DNA of 64,000 bases from Polyangia bacterium. Its GTDB lineage: Bacteria; Myxococcota_A; Polyangia; Nannocystales; Nannocystaceae. The notes under the pieces are model-generated. The model was not told where the DNA came from. It did not search any database and was given only the letters and a program-made list of their open reading frames with translations. The stretch covers positions 248,001-312,000 of the forward strand of contig JAUIKS010000003.1 in assembly GCA_030430565.1 (NCBI GenBank). Direction: 5' to 3'. A program made the translations under genes and the position numbers. Positions 19,401-28,130 of this stretch are shown here, in pieces (the stretch's first letter is position 1; each line of letters starts with the position of its first letter).

Positions 19401-20423
19401 ATGATGCGCGTTCCCATCTTCGCCACGTCGCTGGTTCTCGCAGGCTGCGCTGACTCCAGCGTAGACAACACACCCGAGATCACGACGATCAACGCGACCA
19501 CCAGCTCGACAAGCTCCACTCCGGCGGAGGAGACGAGCGAAGCAGACGAAACTGGCTCCTCAACGTCCTCGAGCTCGACCACCACCACACCTCTGACGAC
19601 CGCCCCCGTCGTCGACGTTGGCGACGTGTGGGAGTTGTCACCGGCGTGTGGGCAGCTTGACGTGCTGATCGTGGTCGAGAGGAGCTTCTGGACGTCGAGT
19701 CTCTTCGACTCCTCGCTCGAGTCGATGCTTGGCGGCCTCGCCGAGCGACTGGACGGTTGGTCGATCCACGTGATGGTCGTCGATGGTCGGGTCGGTTCGC
19801 TCGAGGTCGCCTGCGAGGAGGAGTGCCAGGACGGCGACTGCGAGTTCGCGTGGTCCGAGTTCCCATGCGACGAGACCGGGGCATGTGACTGGACGCGTGG
19901 GGCTGGGCTCGTCTGGGCCAGTGCTCCGACGCGGTGTCTGGACCAGCAACGCTGGGTCGACGCCGATGACGTTGACGCCGTCGAGCGGATACGTTGCCTT
20001 TTCGAGTCCGCTACCGGCGCGGGAACACTCGACTCGATCGCTAGCTTGCTTGCGGCTGTCTCTCCCCCCCTCGTGGAAGGATGCAACGCGGGGTTCCTGC
20101 GCGAGGACGCCTGGCTCATGCCGGTAATCGCATCGCACGGCTACCCGGTTGCCGCGGGTTCACCAGACTTCTGGGCCGACAAGTTGCTTGCGGCCAAGGG
20201 GGGGGAGCCCCACGTGGTCCCGGTGGCGTTGCTCGATCCGCAGATCCTACCGTGGGACCCGCCCGCTACGTGTGACGAGGGTCCTGGCGACAAGACCGGC
20301 GAGTATCAACAACTTGTGGAGATCCTGGGCGGTGTTGTGGGATCGGTGTGTGCGAATTACACGCCGCCCGTTCTCGAGGCAGCCGACATTGTGGCGGGTC
20401 AGTGCGCCGCAACGCCCACGTAG
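19401..20423 (+). CDS. Lipoprotein with degenerate von Willebrand A-like domain (340 aa)
   Basis: Signal peptide with lipobox (ATSLVLAGCADS), a Ser/Thr linker to about residue 70, then LDVLIVVERSFWTSSLFDSS. In typical myxobacterial VWA lipoproteins this strand is followed by a DxSxS metal-binding motif. Here the Asp and both Ser positions are not conserved, so metal binding is doubtful. Many Cys pairs follow (ACEEECQDGDC, FPCDETGACD), suggesting disulfides outside the cytosol. It follows the previous lipoprotein by 18 bases, so the two are probably co-transcribed. Confidence 0.75.
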   Translation: MMRVPIFATSLVLAGCADSSVDNTPEITTINATTSSTSSTPAEETSEADETGSSTSSSSTTTTPLTTAPVVDVGDVWELSPACGQLDVLIVVERSFWTSSLFDSSLESMLGGLAERLDGWSIHVMVVDGRVGSLEVACEEECQDGDCEFAWSEFPCDETGACDWTRGAGLVWASAPTRCLDQQRWVDADDVDAVERIRCLFESATGAGTLDSIASLLAAVSPPLVEGCNAGFLREDAWLMPVIASHGYPVAAGSPDFWADKLLAAKGGEPHVVPVALLDPQILPWDPPATCDEGPGDKTGEYQQLVEILGGVVGSVCANYTPPVLEAADIVAGQCAATPT

Positions 20424-20493
20424 TCGACGTCATCAGCCGGTGCAGACGCGCGACGCCGCGGAGCTGCCCGACGGCGTGAAGATTCTCTGTCCA

Positions 20494-20511
20494 CTCGGTC
20501 ATGTGACCGAG
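20494..20511. repeat. Perfect 18-bp palindrome between convergent genes
   Basis: CTCGGTCATGTGACCGAG has 8-bp arms around TG. It lies in the 277-base space between the VWA-like lipoprotein and the 4-TM gene, which holds no supported gene. It may be a terminator-like element or a binding site. Confidence 0.5.
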
Positions 20512-20700
20512 CCGCTGCCCACGCCAGCGAAGTCGCCAGCGGTCGACGTCCATGGGTGCGAAATTCACGCCGCGCGTGCTGGGGGCAAAAATCTCGAGCA
20601 TTCCGCCGGTATGCCCCGCCGTCCACGTCCCCGTCGCTCGCCCTCCCAACGCCCTTTAACACTTGATTTCGCTTAAGCGCGCTCAGATCGCTGTACATTG

Positions 20701-21315
20701 TTACTGAGAATCGGCCTCTTCTCTATCTTCCCCCACCGATTCTCCATCTTCTGCCATCGACGCATCGACGGGATCTTCCCCTGGCCGAGGCTGGAGCAAC
20801 TTCAAGGCGCCCTCATTGCCAGCTCGCCGTCGGCTTTCGCTAAGCGCCGTTCGGGACGAGTCTCGCACGGGTCCTAGTGAGAGCAGGATTGCAACTAACT
20901 GCGCGAGAGACAGCGAGATCAGAACTCCGAACAAGACGCGGTGCGTCATAGCCTGGTTGGCAGAGACGGAATAAAACTTTAGATTCTTAATAATCGACAG
21001 CGCAGGTGTTATTATTGAAACAGTCAGAAGCACAAGTGTTGACAGGCGCAGGGGGGCGAGAAGTGACTGATATCGCTGCGCGTCTAGGCGATAGCCGTGC
21101 GAGAGAGGTGAATTGAGCGAGGTGAGGGTCTTAGGGTAAATAATAGCAATCCATGCTCCTATAATACCGAAGATAATGGCGCTCGTAGTCTGGAGGTTGC
21201 CAAGCAGTGTCAGTTGTTCGCTCAGCGGAATTTCGGGGGCGCGAAGCGCGGTTAGCGCTGATACCAACACCACTACCGCACTCGCCATAACAGCTCTCCA
21301 GTTGGCTTTCAGCAT
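20701..21315 (-). CDS. Four-TM membrane protein of a two-gene module (204 aa)
   Basis: Four TM helices at about 9-25, 43-63, 89-113 and 128-150, with little extracellular sequence, then an acidic cytosolic tail of about 50 residues (EDPVDASMAEDGESVGEDRE). Its ATG overlaps the stop of the upstream gene by one base (TAATG), so both are made together. The pair is AT-rich compared with the host. A small multi-TM effector coupled to a soluble protein is the layout of several bacterial abortive-infection systems, but I recognise no named family. Confidence 0.8.
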   Translation of the reverse strand: MLKANWRAVMASAVVVLVSALTALRAPEIPLSEQLTLLGNLQTTSAIIFGIIGAWIAIIYPKTLTSLNSPLSHGYRLDAQRYQSLLAPLRLSTLVLLTVSIITPALSIIKNLKFYSVSANQAMTHRVLFGVLISLSLAQLVAILLSLGPVRDSSRTALSESRRRAGNEGALKLLQPRPGEDPVDASMAEDGESVGEDREEADSQ

Positions 21316-22334
21316 TACGACACTCCGAGCAGGCGGTTGCGCAGCGGGTGAACCGCCTCGATTATTTGGTGTAGCGGGTAGATGCCGTTTTGCATCGGTG
21401 CAATCCCGAGATCATGGGTGGAGGTTTTGTTCATACTGCTCAACCAGTATATGGCGCCGCCCTTCATTGCAAAAGCGATATCTTCCCATCCGTCGCCTTC
21501 TTCATATCCTTCGATAATGCTATCGAGTTCGGCACTGGTAGGAGTCATCTCTATTGTTGAGTTGAATTTGTGGCTGAGTTCCTGGGGATGCTCAACCTCG
21601 AGAAGTCCTAGAAGCCGTCGTATATGGTCGAGCGTTCCGGCTTGGACCGGGTCGCTCCACGACAACTTCTTCTTAAGGATCACCTTGCGTATGTCGCCGC
21701 GACGGCGCCGAATTAACTCTATCTGCGGCGCATGTTTCACCGGCTTTGTCGAAAATCGCTCATACATTTTTGAGTAGATTTGTTGATTTCTACCCGCGCT
21801 ATATCCGCGAATATTTGTCTTGACGCCGTCTCGGCTCGTGTCACCAACGACGAAGCGTGAGCACGACTGCATAAACCCTTTCATGTAGCGATTCAGATCG
21901 TGCCGATGTAGGAGTTGCCGATCGAATCGAATACACGCTATTTGTCGTTGAGATGGGATGATCCAGAAATAAGCTGGCGCCCCCGGTATGAAACCCTGCG
22001 GAACGGCCTCGGCACGTATATCGAGTTCCCCAAGGCGTGAGTTCCCTCGAATGCTCGCCACACGTCCTTCGGCCGTTTCGGTTCTAATCCAAAGCGTTAA
22101 GAACAGATCTCCAGACGAAACCAATCGTTTTACATCGAAACAGTATGATTCGTAGTACTTCCCACTCGAGGCGGGGCTATATGTTGCGGTGCGATTGAAA
22201 GGTATTCCCGGCGCCCATTTATTCAAGTCGATCAAGATCTCTGGCAGAGAACCGAACTCGGGTCGTGGGCGCCCTCGTCGATAGTAGCCACATTGTGAAA
22301 CCTCATAGAAGCTGATTCTCGCTGGTGAGGGCAT
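21315..22334 (-). CDS. Soluble partner protein of the 4-TM module (339 aa)
   Basis: The ATG at 22334 is chosen because the sequence becomes protein-like there (PSPARISFYEVSQCGYYRRG); upstream codons look non-coding. The N-terminal half is beta-rich (SYCFDVKRLVSSGDLFLTLW; FIPGAPAYFWIIPSQRQIAC), the C-terminal half alpha/beta with basic stretches (IELIRRRRGDIRKVILKKKL). No catalytic motif stands out. First gene of the module; probably the sensor or regulator of the membrane partner (inference). Low GC suggests recent transfer. Confidence 0.75.
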   Translation of the reverse strand: MPSPARISFYEVSQCGYYRRGRPRPEFGSLPEILIDLNKWAPGIPFNRTATYSPASSGKYYESYCFDVKRLVSSGDLFLTLWIRTETAEGRVASIRGNSRLGELDIRAEAVPQGFIPGAPAYFWIIPSQRQIACIRFDRQLLHRHDLNRYMKGFMQSCSRFVVGDTSRDGVKTNIRGYSAGRNQQIYSKMYERFSTKPVKHAPQIELIRRRRGDIRKVILKKKLSWSDPVQAGTLDHIRRLLGLLEVEHPQELSHKFNSTIEMTPTSAELDSIIEGYEEGDGWEDIAFAMKGGAIYWLSSMNKTSTHDLGIAPMQNGIYPLHQIIEAVHPLRNRLLGVS

Positions 22335-22682
22335 TCGCCCGTGGAGCGTGCAATGGTTCACCGTCCCTCGGAACTGAACAAAAGAATACCTGAAGAGTAT
22401 GATCCGCTGCAGATCATGCTCGAGACACGCGCACAATTTGCTCCGTATGCACATCACATGCGCAAGTCACGCCTGTTTGCCGCTCGGCGCGTCAACGCTC
22501 GAACGTTCAGATACGCGCGGCTATACGTGCCTTCGTGGGTTGTGGCGCATGGTGTTGTGCGAGGTTTCTGAAGCACTATCTCCCGTTCGCTACAGGATGA
22601 CGTTACGTTTTATCCTGCAAGGCTGCGGCAGTAGCCGGACGTTCAGTAGCGCGCGGGCGCGAGGGAAGCCACGCTGCCGCCG
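22335..22682. other. Divergent intergenic space
   Basis: No supported gene. It must hold the promoters of the minus-strand 4-TM module and of the plus-strand small-lipoprotein pair. A plus frame at 22341-22571 is most likely fortuitous. Confidence 0.5.
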
Positions 22683-22787
22683 ATGTGCCGCTCGTCTTCG
22701 CTCCTCGGCCTCCTCGCGCTCGGATTCTCCCTGACGGCCTGTGGTGCCCTGTCCGGCCGGTCGAGTTGTGACGGAGGGGAAGCCTGA
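22683..22787 (+). CDS. 34-residue lipoprotein
   Basis: The product is almost only a signal peptide plus a short tail: MCRSSSLLGLLALGF, lipobox LTAC, then 16 residues. Its TGA overlaps the ATG of the next gene (TGATG), so the two are translationally coupled. A tiny lipoprotein coupled to a single-TM periplasmic protein recalls the Rz1/Rz spanin arrangement, but the partner is not Rz-like in sequence. Confidence 0.55.
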   Translation: MCRSSSLLGLLALGFSLTACGALSGRSSCDGGEA

Positions 22788-23509
22788 TGACGGCGCCGCC
22801 TCCACCGCCGCCCCAGAGGCGCGCAGCAGAGCCTCCGACGCGCAAGCGCCCTAAGCCACCCACAGCTCAGTCACTAGCTCGCCCACGGACATCGAAGGAA
22901 GCATGGCTCGCGGTCGCGTTCGTAGGGGCGGCGGTGATGATCATCGTCGCCGTCGTCTTCGCCACGCTCGAGGAGCGCAGCCGAGAACCACGCGATCGCG
23001 TTGTGTACGCGGAGCCGGAACGGCCGCCTTGGGACTCCGGCGCCGTCATCGACGGCTCCATCGCCGACTGGAGAGCGGCAGACGATCTCGACAAGGCCGC
23101 GACCTCGGCGATGTTCTTGCGGAAGTACATCCCGAGCCTCTCGCACGCGCGGACAAACACGCCGGGATTCCGAACCGCTGCGTGGAACCATCGAGTGTGC
23201 GTCGACGCTATGCGCCACCAGCCAGACAAAGCAGCCCTCGATTGGACTGCCGTAGCGTGCGTTGGCCTCGCAGACGAATTCACCGGGGCCGAGATGTCGC
23301 TCTTGACCGACCTCGCGCTCGCCGGAGTTATTACAGCCGTCGCCATGGCGGCCTACCCCGAGCAGGTGGAAGAGGCCGTGCCGATTCTCGTCAAGTGCGT
23401 GGAGAAGTCCGCGGGTGACTCGGCGTCCGCCAAGACCGCGTTTCGCGAGGTCGCATACTCATGCATGCAACGCGCCAGCTTTGAGATCTCGGAACTACTG
23501 AAAGGCTAG
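22787..23509 (+). CDS. Single-TM protein with Pro-rich cytosolic head (240 aa)
   Basis: A Pro/Arg-rich N-terminus (about 1-35) is followed by one TM helix (about 39-60: AWLAVAFVGAAVMIIVAVVF) and a helical periplasmic domain with four Cys. Type II topology is likely. Coupled to the 34-residue lipoprotein before it. No family recognised. Confidence 0.7.
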   Translation: MTAPPPPPPQRRAAEPPTRKRPKPPTAQSLARPRTSKEAWLAVAFVGAAVMIIVAVVFATLEERSREPRDRVVYAEPERPPWDSGAVIDGSIADWRAADDLDKAATSAMFLRKYIPSLSHARTNTPGFRTAAWNHRVCVDAMRHQPDKAALDWTAVACVGLADEFTGAEMSLLTDLALAGVITAVAMAAYPEQVEEAVPILVKCVEKSAGDSASAKTAFREVAYSCMQRASFEISELLKG

Positions 23510-23511
23510 CC

Positions 23512-23805
23512 ATGCGGCGCGAACTCGGCAAAAGTCGGAACCTCGCGCGCTTCTGTCTCTTGGGTCTCCTTTCCCTGGACGCCATGCCGCAGGATGTGAG
23601 CCTCGCGCCGACGCGCCCACCGACGCGCCTGCGACCGGGTGCTGCCCGGCACTTTGACGCGCTCGCGGTGAAGGGGGCCGTCAGCAAGCTTTCAGATTCG
23701 ACGGATCGGAGGATCCTCGGTAAATCAAATAGAGACGTAGCATTTCGGCGAGACCAAGCCTCTCCTCGAGTTCTTCATACCATCGTCTCGCAACTTCTCG
23801 ACTAA
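23512..23805 (+). CDS. Doubtful small secreted protein, probably truncated (97 aa)
   Basis: Starts two bases after the previous stop. The first about 60 residues look like a signal peptide and Pro/Arg-rich tail. The rest overlaps the end of a convergent gene by 125 bases and looks like antisense. The true gene may have lost its end. Confidence 0.3.
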   Translation: MRRELGKSRNLARFCLLGLLSLDAMPQDVSLAPTRPPTRLRPGAARHFDALAVKGAVSKLSDSTDRRILGKSNRDVAFRRDQASPRVLHTIVSQLLD

Positions 23806-24018
23806 TCTCGATGCTACGCCGCGTCTTACCGTCGACTTCTTCGTCTCCTACAATACTGTAATCTGGCGCGACCTCAGCGCGTATCCTTCTGATCTCAGAC
23901 AGTACTTCATCTTGAAGTTCATCTGAAGGTGAGAAGTCTTCTAGAAATTCCTCAAGAGCGCGCAGTGATACAGACCAGGCAGCGGTGATACAGACCGAAG
24001 TAATGCGGGGCTTCAGTT
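23681..24018 (-). CDS. C-terminal extension reached by -1 frameshift (or second gene without start codon)
   Basis: About 110 codons of ordinary protein (ALEEFLEDFSPSDELQDEVL; RSIEISREVARRWYEELEER; MLRLYLIYRG) follow the upstream gene in the -1 frame. No ATG, GTG or TTG start with a ribosome-binding site is visible near its beginning. The -1 frame is entered exactly at the slippery heptamer at 24016-24022, so the simplest reading is an alternative C-terminus of the upstream protein. A plain indel in a decaying gene is the rival explanation. Confidence 0.6.
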
Positions 24019-24963
24019 TTTTGAGAATAGGCCGTCTAGAAAACCCGCTGGTTTGCCAATGGCGATGAGAGTCGCCATGCGGATCCGTGGGTTCTTTCCG
24101 ACCGTTCGAATCGTGGCTCGTCCGAGCTTGTTCTCGCGCGCAAGAGGTGCGATGCGGACATGACGCTTCCGAAGTTCGCCGCGAATTTTCTTTCCGGCAG
24201 CCTCGAGAGTATCGATATCCCAGTAGCAAAGCTGGTGAGACCGGAGAAGCTCGAAAAACAACTTAGCTGTGTAGTTCAGTCCATCGAATTCAACCGCTCT
24301 ACGTAAAATCGGGCTCGTTATCGCTTGATTCACGGCGTCTGCATCGGTGAAGTCGACTCCGATAAAGTCCAAGAGGGCATGTAGGAGGTGGTGCGGTCGA
24401 AATTTCATTTGAGCTACGCGTTTTGACGGAGCTACACGTTTTGACGGGGCTCGTGATTTTCGTGTCGGCGACCTACTCGGCAGAGCGCGACTCCGGCTCG
24501 CGTCCGATCGCGGCTTCACAACTCCGTCGCTATCGTCACAACAGGCACCAGTGTGTGAGGGGGTCAACCGGAAGAGCGTTCTCGTTCGCGAGGATGCTAT
24601 CGAAGTCGCGCCCGTATCGCCCGCCCGTGACGAGCCATCGACGCCACGCGCCGGTTCACGGTGCGCCCGCTCGCGCGCCCCGGAAGAGTGCGGGTGGTGC
24701 TGGGTCTCGCCGACCTCACCAGAACGCGCCCCGAGTGACGTAGTCGCTCCGCCCCTTTCACCAGCAACGGGCTTGTCCGCGTGCTTGGTTGTCGTTGTCG
24801 CAGCCTCCTTCACCCGTTGCTGCGCTCGTCGCTCAAGTTTGATCTTGGTATACGCGGCTGCACGCTCCCAAACGGAGAACGAGAAGTCTCCGCTCTTGCT
24901 CCTGATCTGGAGCGGTTCCAGCTCCTCCCAGTCCTTCACCCACTGTTCATCACGCTTCCCCAT
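24013..24963 (-). CDS. Unknown protein with C-terminal HTH-like region, ends at a slippery stop (316 aa)
   Basis: ATG at 24963 begins GKRDEQWVKDWEELEPLQIR; codons upstream look non-coding. A long Ser/Arg/Ala-rich linker with a twice-repeated SKRVAP/SKRVAQ (about 85-190) separates it from a low-GC C-terminal domain (FRPHHLLHALLDFIGVDFTD). That domain ends in a phrase like a helix-turn-helix (ARENKLGRATIRTVGKN, then IRMATLIAIGK). It terminates GLFSKN-stop within A AAA AAC TGA. A -1 shift there would give a fusion of about 427 residues. Confidence 0.65.
   Translation of the reverse strand: MGKRDEQWVKDWEELEPLQIRSKSGDFSFSVWERAAAYTKIKLERRAQQRVKEAATTTTKHADKPVAGERGGATTSLGARSGEVGETQHHPHSSGARERAHREPARGVDGSSRAGDTGATSIASSRTRTLFRLTPSHTGACCDDSDGVVKPRSDASRSRALPSRSPTRKSRAPSKRVAPSKRVAQMKFRPHHLLHALLDFIGVDFTDADAVNQAITSPILRRAVEFDGLNYTAKLFFELLRSHQLCYWDIDTLEAAGKKIRGELRKRHVRIAPLARENKLGRATIRTVGKNPRIRMATLIAIGKPAGFLDGLFSKN
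24016..24022 (-). promoter_or_regulatory. Slippery heptamer A AAA AAC abutting a TGA stop
   Basis: On the minus strand the zero-frame codons TCA AAA AAC TGA contain A AAA AAC in the exact X XXY YYZ phase needed for -1 frameshifting. After a -1 slip, reading continues into the 110-codon frame at 23681. A following stem was not evaluated. Confidence 0.55.
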
Positions 24964-25082
24964 GTCGTGATTGTCGGGTTGTGAGGGCCTGTGGATGGAC
25001 CTGTGCAGTTGTGGGCGTGGTCGCGCGACGCGAAATAGTTGCGGGCGGAACCCAAGCAACCCCATGGGCTACTATCGCTCAT

Positions 25083-25823
25083 ATGCGCGCATCCGTCGTC
25101 TTCGTTCTCGTCTTCTGCTGCGCCGCGTGTGGTTTTGTCTCGGAGGGCACTACCAACTCGGAGGGCAACTCGGAGGGCACTACCAGCTCCGAGGGCACCA
25201 CCTCCTCCAAGGGCACGAGCGCTGGGACGAGTGAGGGCACCGGGACGAGCGAGGGCGAGGGAACCTCAACAACAGGATCGCTCTCGACCTCTTCGCAGGG
25301 ACCGAGCTCGACCACCCCAAGCTTGACCACGGGTACAACCTCGGTCGATTCCTCGACGACGACTGGTAGCGGTCGATACGACGCCGAAGGACCACAGCTA
25401 ATGGTCCCAGCCGACGACGTCTTCGGCTGGGAGGAGTGTTGGACGGGGAGCTTTGGTGATCCGGGGCCTGAGATCTCACTGATCCTTGATCAGTGCTCGA
25501 AGGCGAACTTGATGCTCGCATGTCGCGAAACCGAGTCAACAGAGTACATCGTGCTCGCCCACGCACCACGAGAGGACGTAGACATCACAACGTCGGGAAA
25601 CGAGACGCACCTTGCGAACGGAACAGAGTGGTATCGCACGCAGAATGCGTGGGGGTTCGCGAAAGAGGGCGATTCTGTGACACTCAACAACTGTGATTTC
25701 CAGGTTGGTGCGGAGCGGATGTGCTGGGGTACGTTTGATGGCGCTCTCTTAGCCGGCGCGAGGTGCGGCTTGAACGACCCCGCGTTTGGCGGCTTCGAGA
25801 GGATCGTGCTCCACGCGGATTGA
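25083..25823 (+). CDS. Lipoprotein with Ser/Thr/Gly repeat linker (246 aa)
   Basis: ATG at 25083 begins a short signal peptide with lipobox CCAAC ([17 protein letters not shown]). The linker (about 20-95) is made of imperfect [13 protein letters not shown] repeats, a slippage-prone tract. The C-terminal domain (about 100-246) has six Cys and a beta-rich look ([20 protein letters not shown]). Third lipoprotein of this style in the element. Function unknown. Confidence 0.8.
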   Translation: MRASVVFVLVFCCAACGFVSEGTTNSEGNSEGTTSSEGTTSSKGTSAGTSEGTGTSEGEGTSTTGSLSTSSQGPSSTTPSLTTGTTSVDSSTTTGSGRYDAEGPQLMVPADDVFGWEECWTGSFGDPGPEISLILDQCSKANLMLACRETESTEYIVLAHAPREDVDITTSGNETHLANGTEWYRTQNAWGFAKEGDSVTLNNCDFQVGAERMCWGTFDGALLAGARCGLNDPAFGGFERIVLHAD

Positions 25824-26053
25824 GCGGGCCTCGAGCGGGCGCATCGGTGCCCGAACACGGCCTCACACATGCAAGAGCGACCGTGACACCAGCGCGCGGA
25901 TCTTGGGCTCGCCCAGGTGCTCGCGGAGCCGGAGCTGGGCGAGGCCGACGAGCGAGCGCAAGCGCGGCTCGACGTGGCCGAGCGGAGGCTGACGACGAGC
26001 GACCGCGAGCGCGGGATCGGGAGAGCTCGACGTGGGCGAGCAAGCACGCGCTC
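25824..26053. other. Unassigned gene-fragment DNA
   Basis: High-GC DNA after the lipoprotein. One minus-strand frame reads as a plausible protein end ([20 protein letters not shown], then [16 protein letters not shown]-stop), but nothing upstream continues it. It appears to be one more truncated piece of the right-end mosaic. Confidence 0.4.
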
Positions 26054-26300
26054 GAAGTTGAGGTCGCCCAGGACCACCGCCTCGTCCTCGATCATCAACG
26101 CCTCGAAGATCGCGTCGAGCTGGCGGGCCCGCGTCGGCCCGTCCTCGAGGAAGCTCTCGAGGTGCGTGGTCACGATCGTCAGCTCGACATCGTCGCGCAC
26201 CGCGACCGTCGACAGCAGCGCGATCCGCCGCTGTCGCCCCGGCAGCTCGAGGGAGCGCGAGCGCAGGATCGGGCGCTTCGAGAGGATATACCCGTGCGAT
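26054..26300 (-). pseudogene. Fragment of an endonuclease/exonuclease/phosphatase (EEP) family gene
   Basis: About 80 codons match the middle of an EEP hydrolase: [10 protein letters not shown] (the 'ILS-x-x-P-I' strand), [10 protein letters not shown] (the catalytic TTHLES), [10 protein letters not shown], and VVLGDLNF (the GDLN motif). Sequence before and after does not fit the family, so both ends are missing. The frame is by chance open into the carA fragment, giving a spurious fusion. Confidence 0.75.
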
Positions 26301-26353
26301 CCAGTCGGTGACCTCCTGCCGTGCGCGCGAGCACGCGCTCGACTATGGTCCGC

Positions 26354-27223
26354 GGGGCGGTCCGCGAGCAGCCGCCGGACCTCGTGGATCGCGGCCTCAC
26401 ACGCGGCCGGATCCCCGGGCCCGTTGCTCAGCAGCACGCCGTCGGGCGCCAGCTCCAGCAGCTCCGCCGCCGTCGTGCTCGCCGGCACCACCGTGCTGCG
26501 CGCGCCTGCGTCGCGGAGCCGACGCAGGATGTTGTGCTTGACGCCGAAGTCGACGACGACGATGTGCACGTCGGCGGGCTTGTCGGCCTGGGCGGCCGTG
26601 CGCGCGCTCGAGCTCGCGTTGTGTCGCGCGTCCCAGCTGCGCTCGTCCCAGCCGTAGACCCGCGGCGTGCTCACCCGGCTGGCGAGGTCCGCCCCCTCCA
26701 TGCCCGGCGCGTCGCGCACGCGCGCGAGCAGCGTGTCGACGTCGTGCTCCTCGGTGCTGAGCGCGGCCATCATGGCCCCCGCCTCGCGGATGTGACGCGT
26801 GAGCGCGCGCGTGTCGAACTCGGCCATCCCCGGGATCGCGCGCGCGCCGAGGTACTCCGTGAGGGTCCGCTCCGCGCGGTGGTTGGAGACCACCGGCGAG
26901 AGCGAGCGAACCAGCAGGCCGGCGCAGCCGTGCCCGCGCGACTCCTCGTCCTCGCCGTTGACGCCGACGTTACCGATCTCGGAGGTCGTGAGGCAGACCA
27001 GCTGACCCGTGTACGACGGGTCGGTGATGATCTCCTGGTAGCCGGCCATCGCGGTGTTGAACACGACCTCGCCGATGGCCGTCCCCAGCCCGCCGAAGCC
27101 GAGCCCGCGGAACACCCGGCCGTCCGCGAGCACCAGGGTCGCCGGCCCGCGGTACGGGCCCAGCGCCGGGCCCAGCCCGCGCTTCAAAGACTCAGTGGTG
27201 GGCGCTGTTCGTCTCTCTCTCAC
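26354..27223 (-). pseudogene. carA: Carbamoyl-phosphate synthase small subunit, truncated before the amidotransferase site
   Basis: GTG at 27223 with a GAGAGAAAGCGAGAG stretch upstream. The N-terminal domain is typical CarA ([48 protein letters not shown]). The class-I amidotransferase domain begins ([28 protein letters not shown]) but the match ends at ADRP, just before the nucleophile GxCxGHQ motif. So the catalytic Cys, His and Glu are all absent. The host must have an intact copy elsewhere. It follows the pyrB fragment in the usual operon order with a 64-base gap. Confidence 0.88.
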
Positions 27224-27287
27224 GCGCTCTCGCTTTCTCTCGCTCGGTCCGCAGCGCTGGCTGGCCGCGGTCGATTCAAACGCAGTC

Positions 27288-27930
27288 TCAGGACGCCTCC
27301 TCGAGCGGCACGCCGCAGGCGCGCGCGAGCACGGCCATGCGCACGGCCACGCCGAGCGCGACCTGACGGAGGATCTTCGAACGTGGCCCATCGGCCACGT
27401 TGCTGGCGATCTCGACCCCCCGGTTCATGGGGCCGGGGTGCATGACGATCGCGTCGGGGTGGGCGCGCTCGAGGCGACGCGCGGTCAGGCCCCACTCCGC
27501 GTGGTAGGCCGCGACATCGGGCAGCACCAGGCTGCTCGACAGCCGCTCGCGCTGGATCCGCAGCATCATGATCACGTGCGCGTCGGCGATCGCCTCGTCG
27601 AGCGTGACGACGCGCGTCACCGCGCCTCCTTCAAAGACGTCGCCCTCGCCGATCAAGCCGGCCGGGCCGGCGATCCGCATCTCGGCGCCCAGCATGCTGA
27701 GCAGGCGAACGCCGGAGCGGGCCACGCGGGAGTGCAGGATGTCGCCGCAGACGGCCACGCGGATCCCCGCGAGCGCGCGCGCGCCGTCGCCGGGTGAGCG
27801 CGCGAACGCCTCGAGGATCGTCAGCGCGTCGAGCAGCGCCTGGGTCGGGTGCGCGTTGCCGCCGTCGCCGGCGTTGACGACCCGGGCGGCGACGAGGCCA
27901 GAGTCCACGAGCTTGTGGGGCAAGAAGTCC
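27288..27930 (-). pseudogene. pyrB: Aspartate carbamoyltransferase, C-terminal two thirds only
   Basis: The frame enters near PHKLVDSG and continues through VVNAGDGGNAHPTQALLDAL (substrate loop), VCGDILHSRVARS, MMLRIQRER and [13 protein letters not shown] to the normal end. The N-terminal carbamoyl-phosphate domain, including STRTR, is absent; a VOC fragment on the opposite strand starts where it should be. pyrB-carA here is one captured operon piece with both outer ends cut. Confidence 0.88.
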
Positions 27931-27962
27931 TGGCGCCCGCGAGCGCGCAAGGAGCAGAGAGC

Positions 27963-28130
27963 ATGAGAATTCGACTCGAGAGCGTCTACGTCTCCGACCT
28001 CGACAAAGCGCTGGCGTTCTACACGGATGTCCTTGGCTTCGTGAAGCGCCGCGACATCCCCATGGGCGACACCCGCTTCGTCACGGTCGTCTCGCCCGAG
28101 GAGCGCGACGGCGCCGAGCTGATCGTGGAG
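27963..28130 (+). pseudogene. VOC (glyoxalase-like) gene fragment with its ribosome-binding site
   Basis: ATG at 27963 preceded by AAGGAG. The first 56 codons match a VOC-fold protein (RLESVYVSDLDKALAFYTDV, LGFVKRRDIP, ELIVE). After ELIVE the similarity stops and the frame becomes unrelated, so only the first beta-alpha-beta module is left. Confidence 0.8.

Noticed and set aside
25490-27391. A 633-residue CarA-EEP fusion protein
   Set aside because: The two parts lack their essential neighbouring motifs and the junction sequence matches neither; it is an accidental open frame across fragments.
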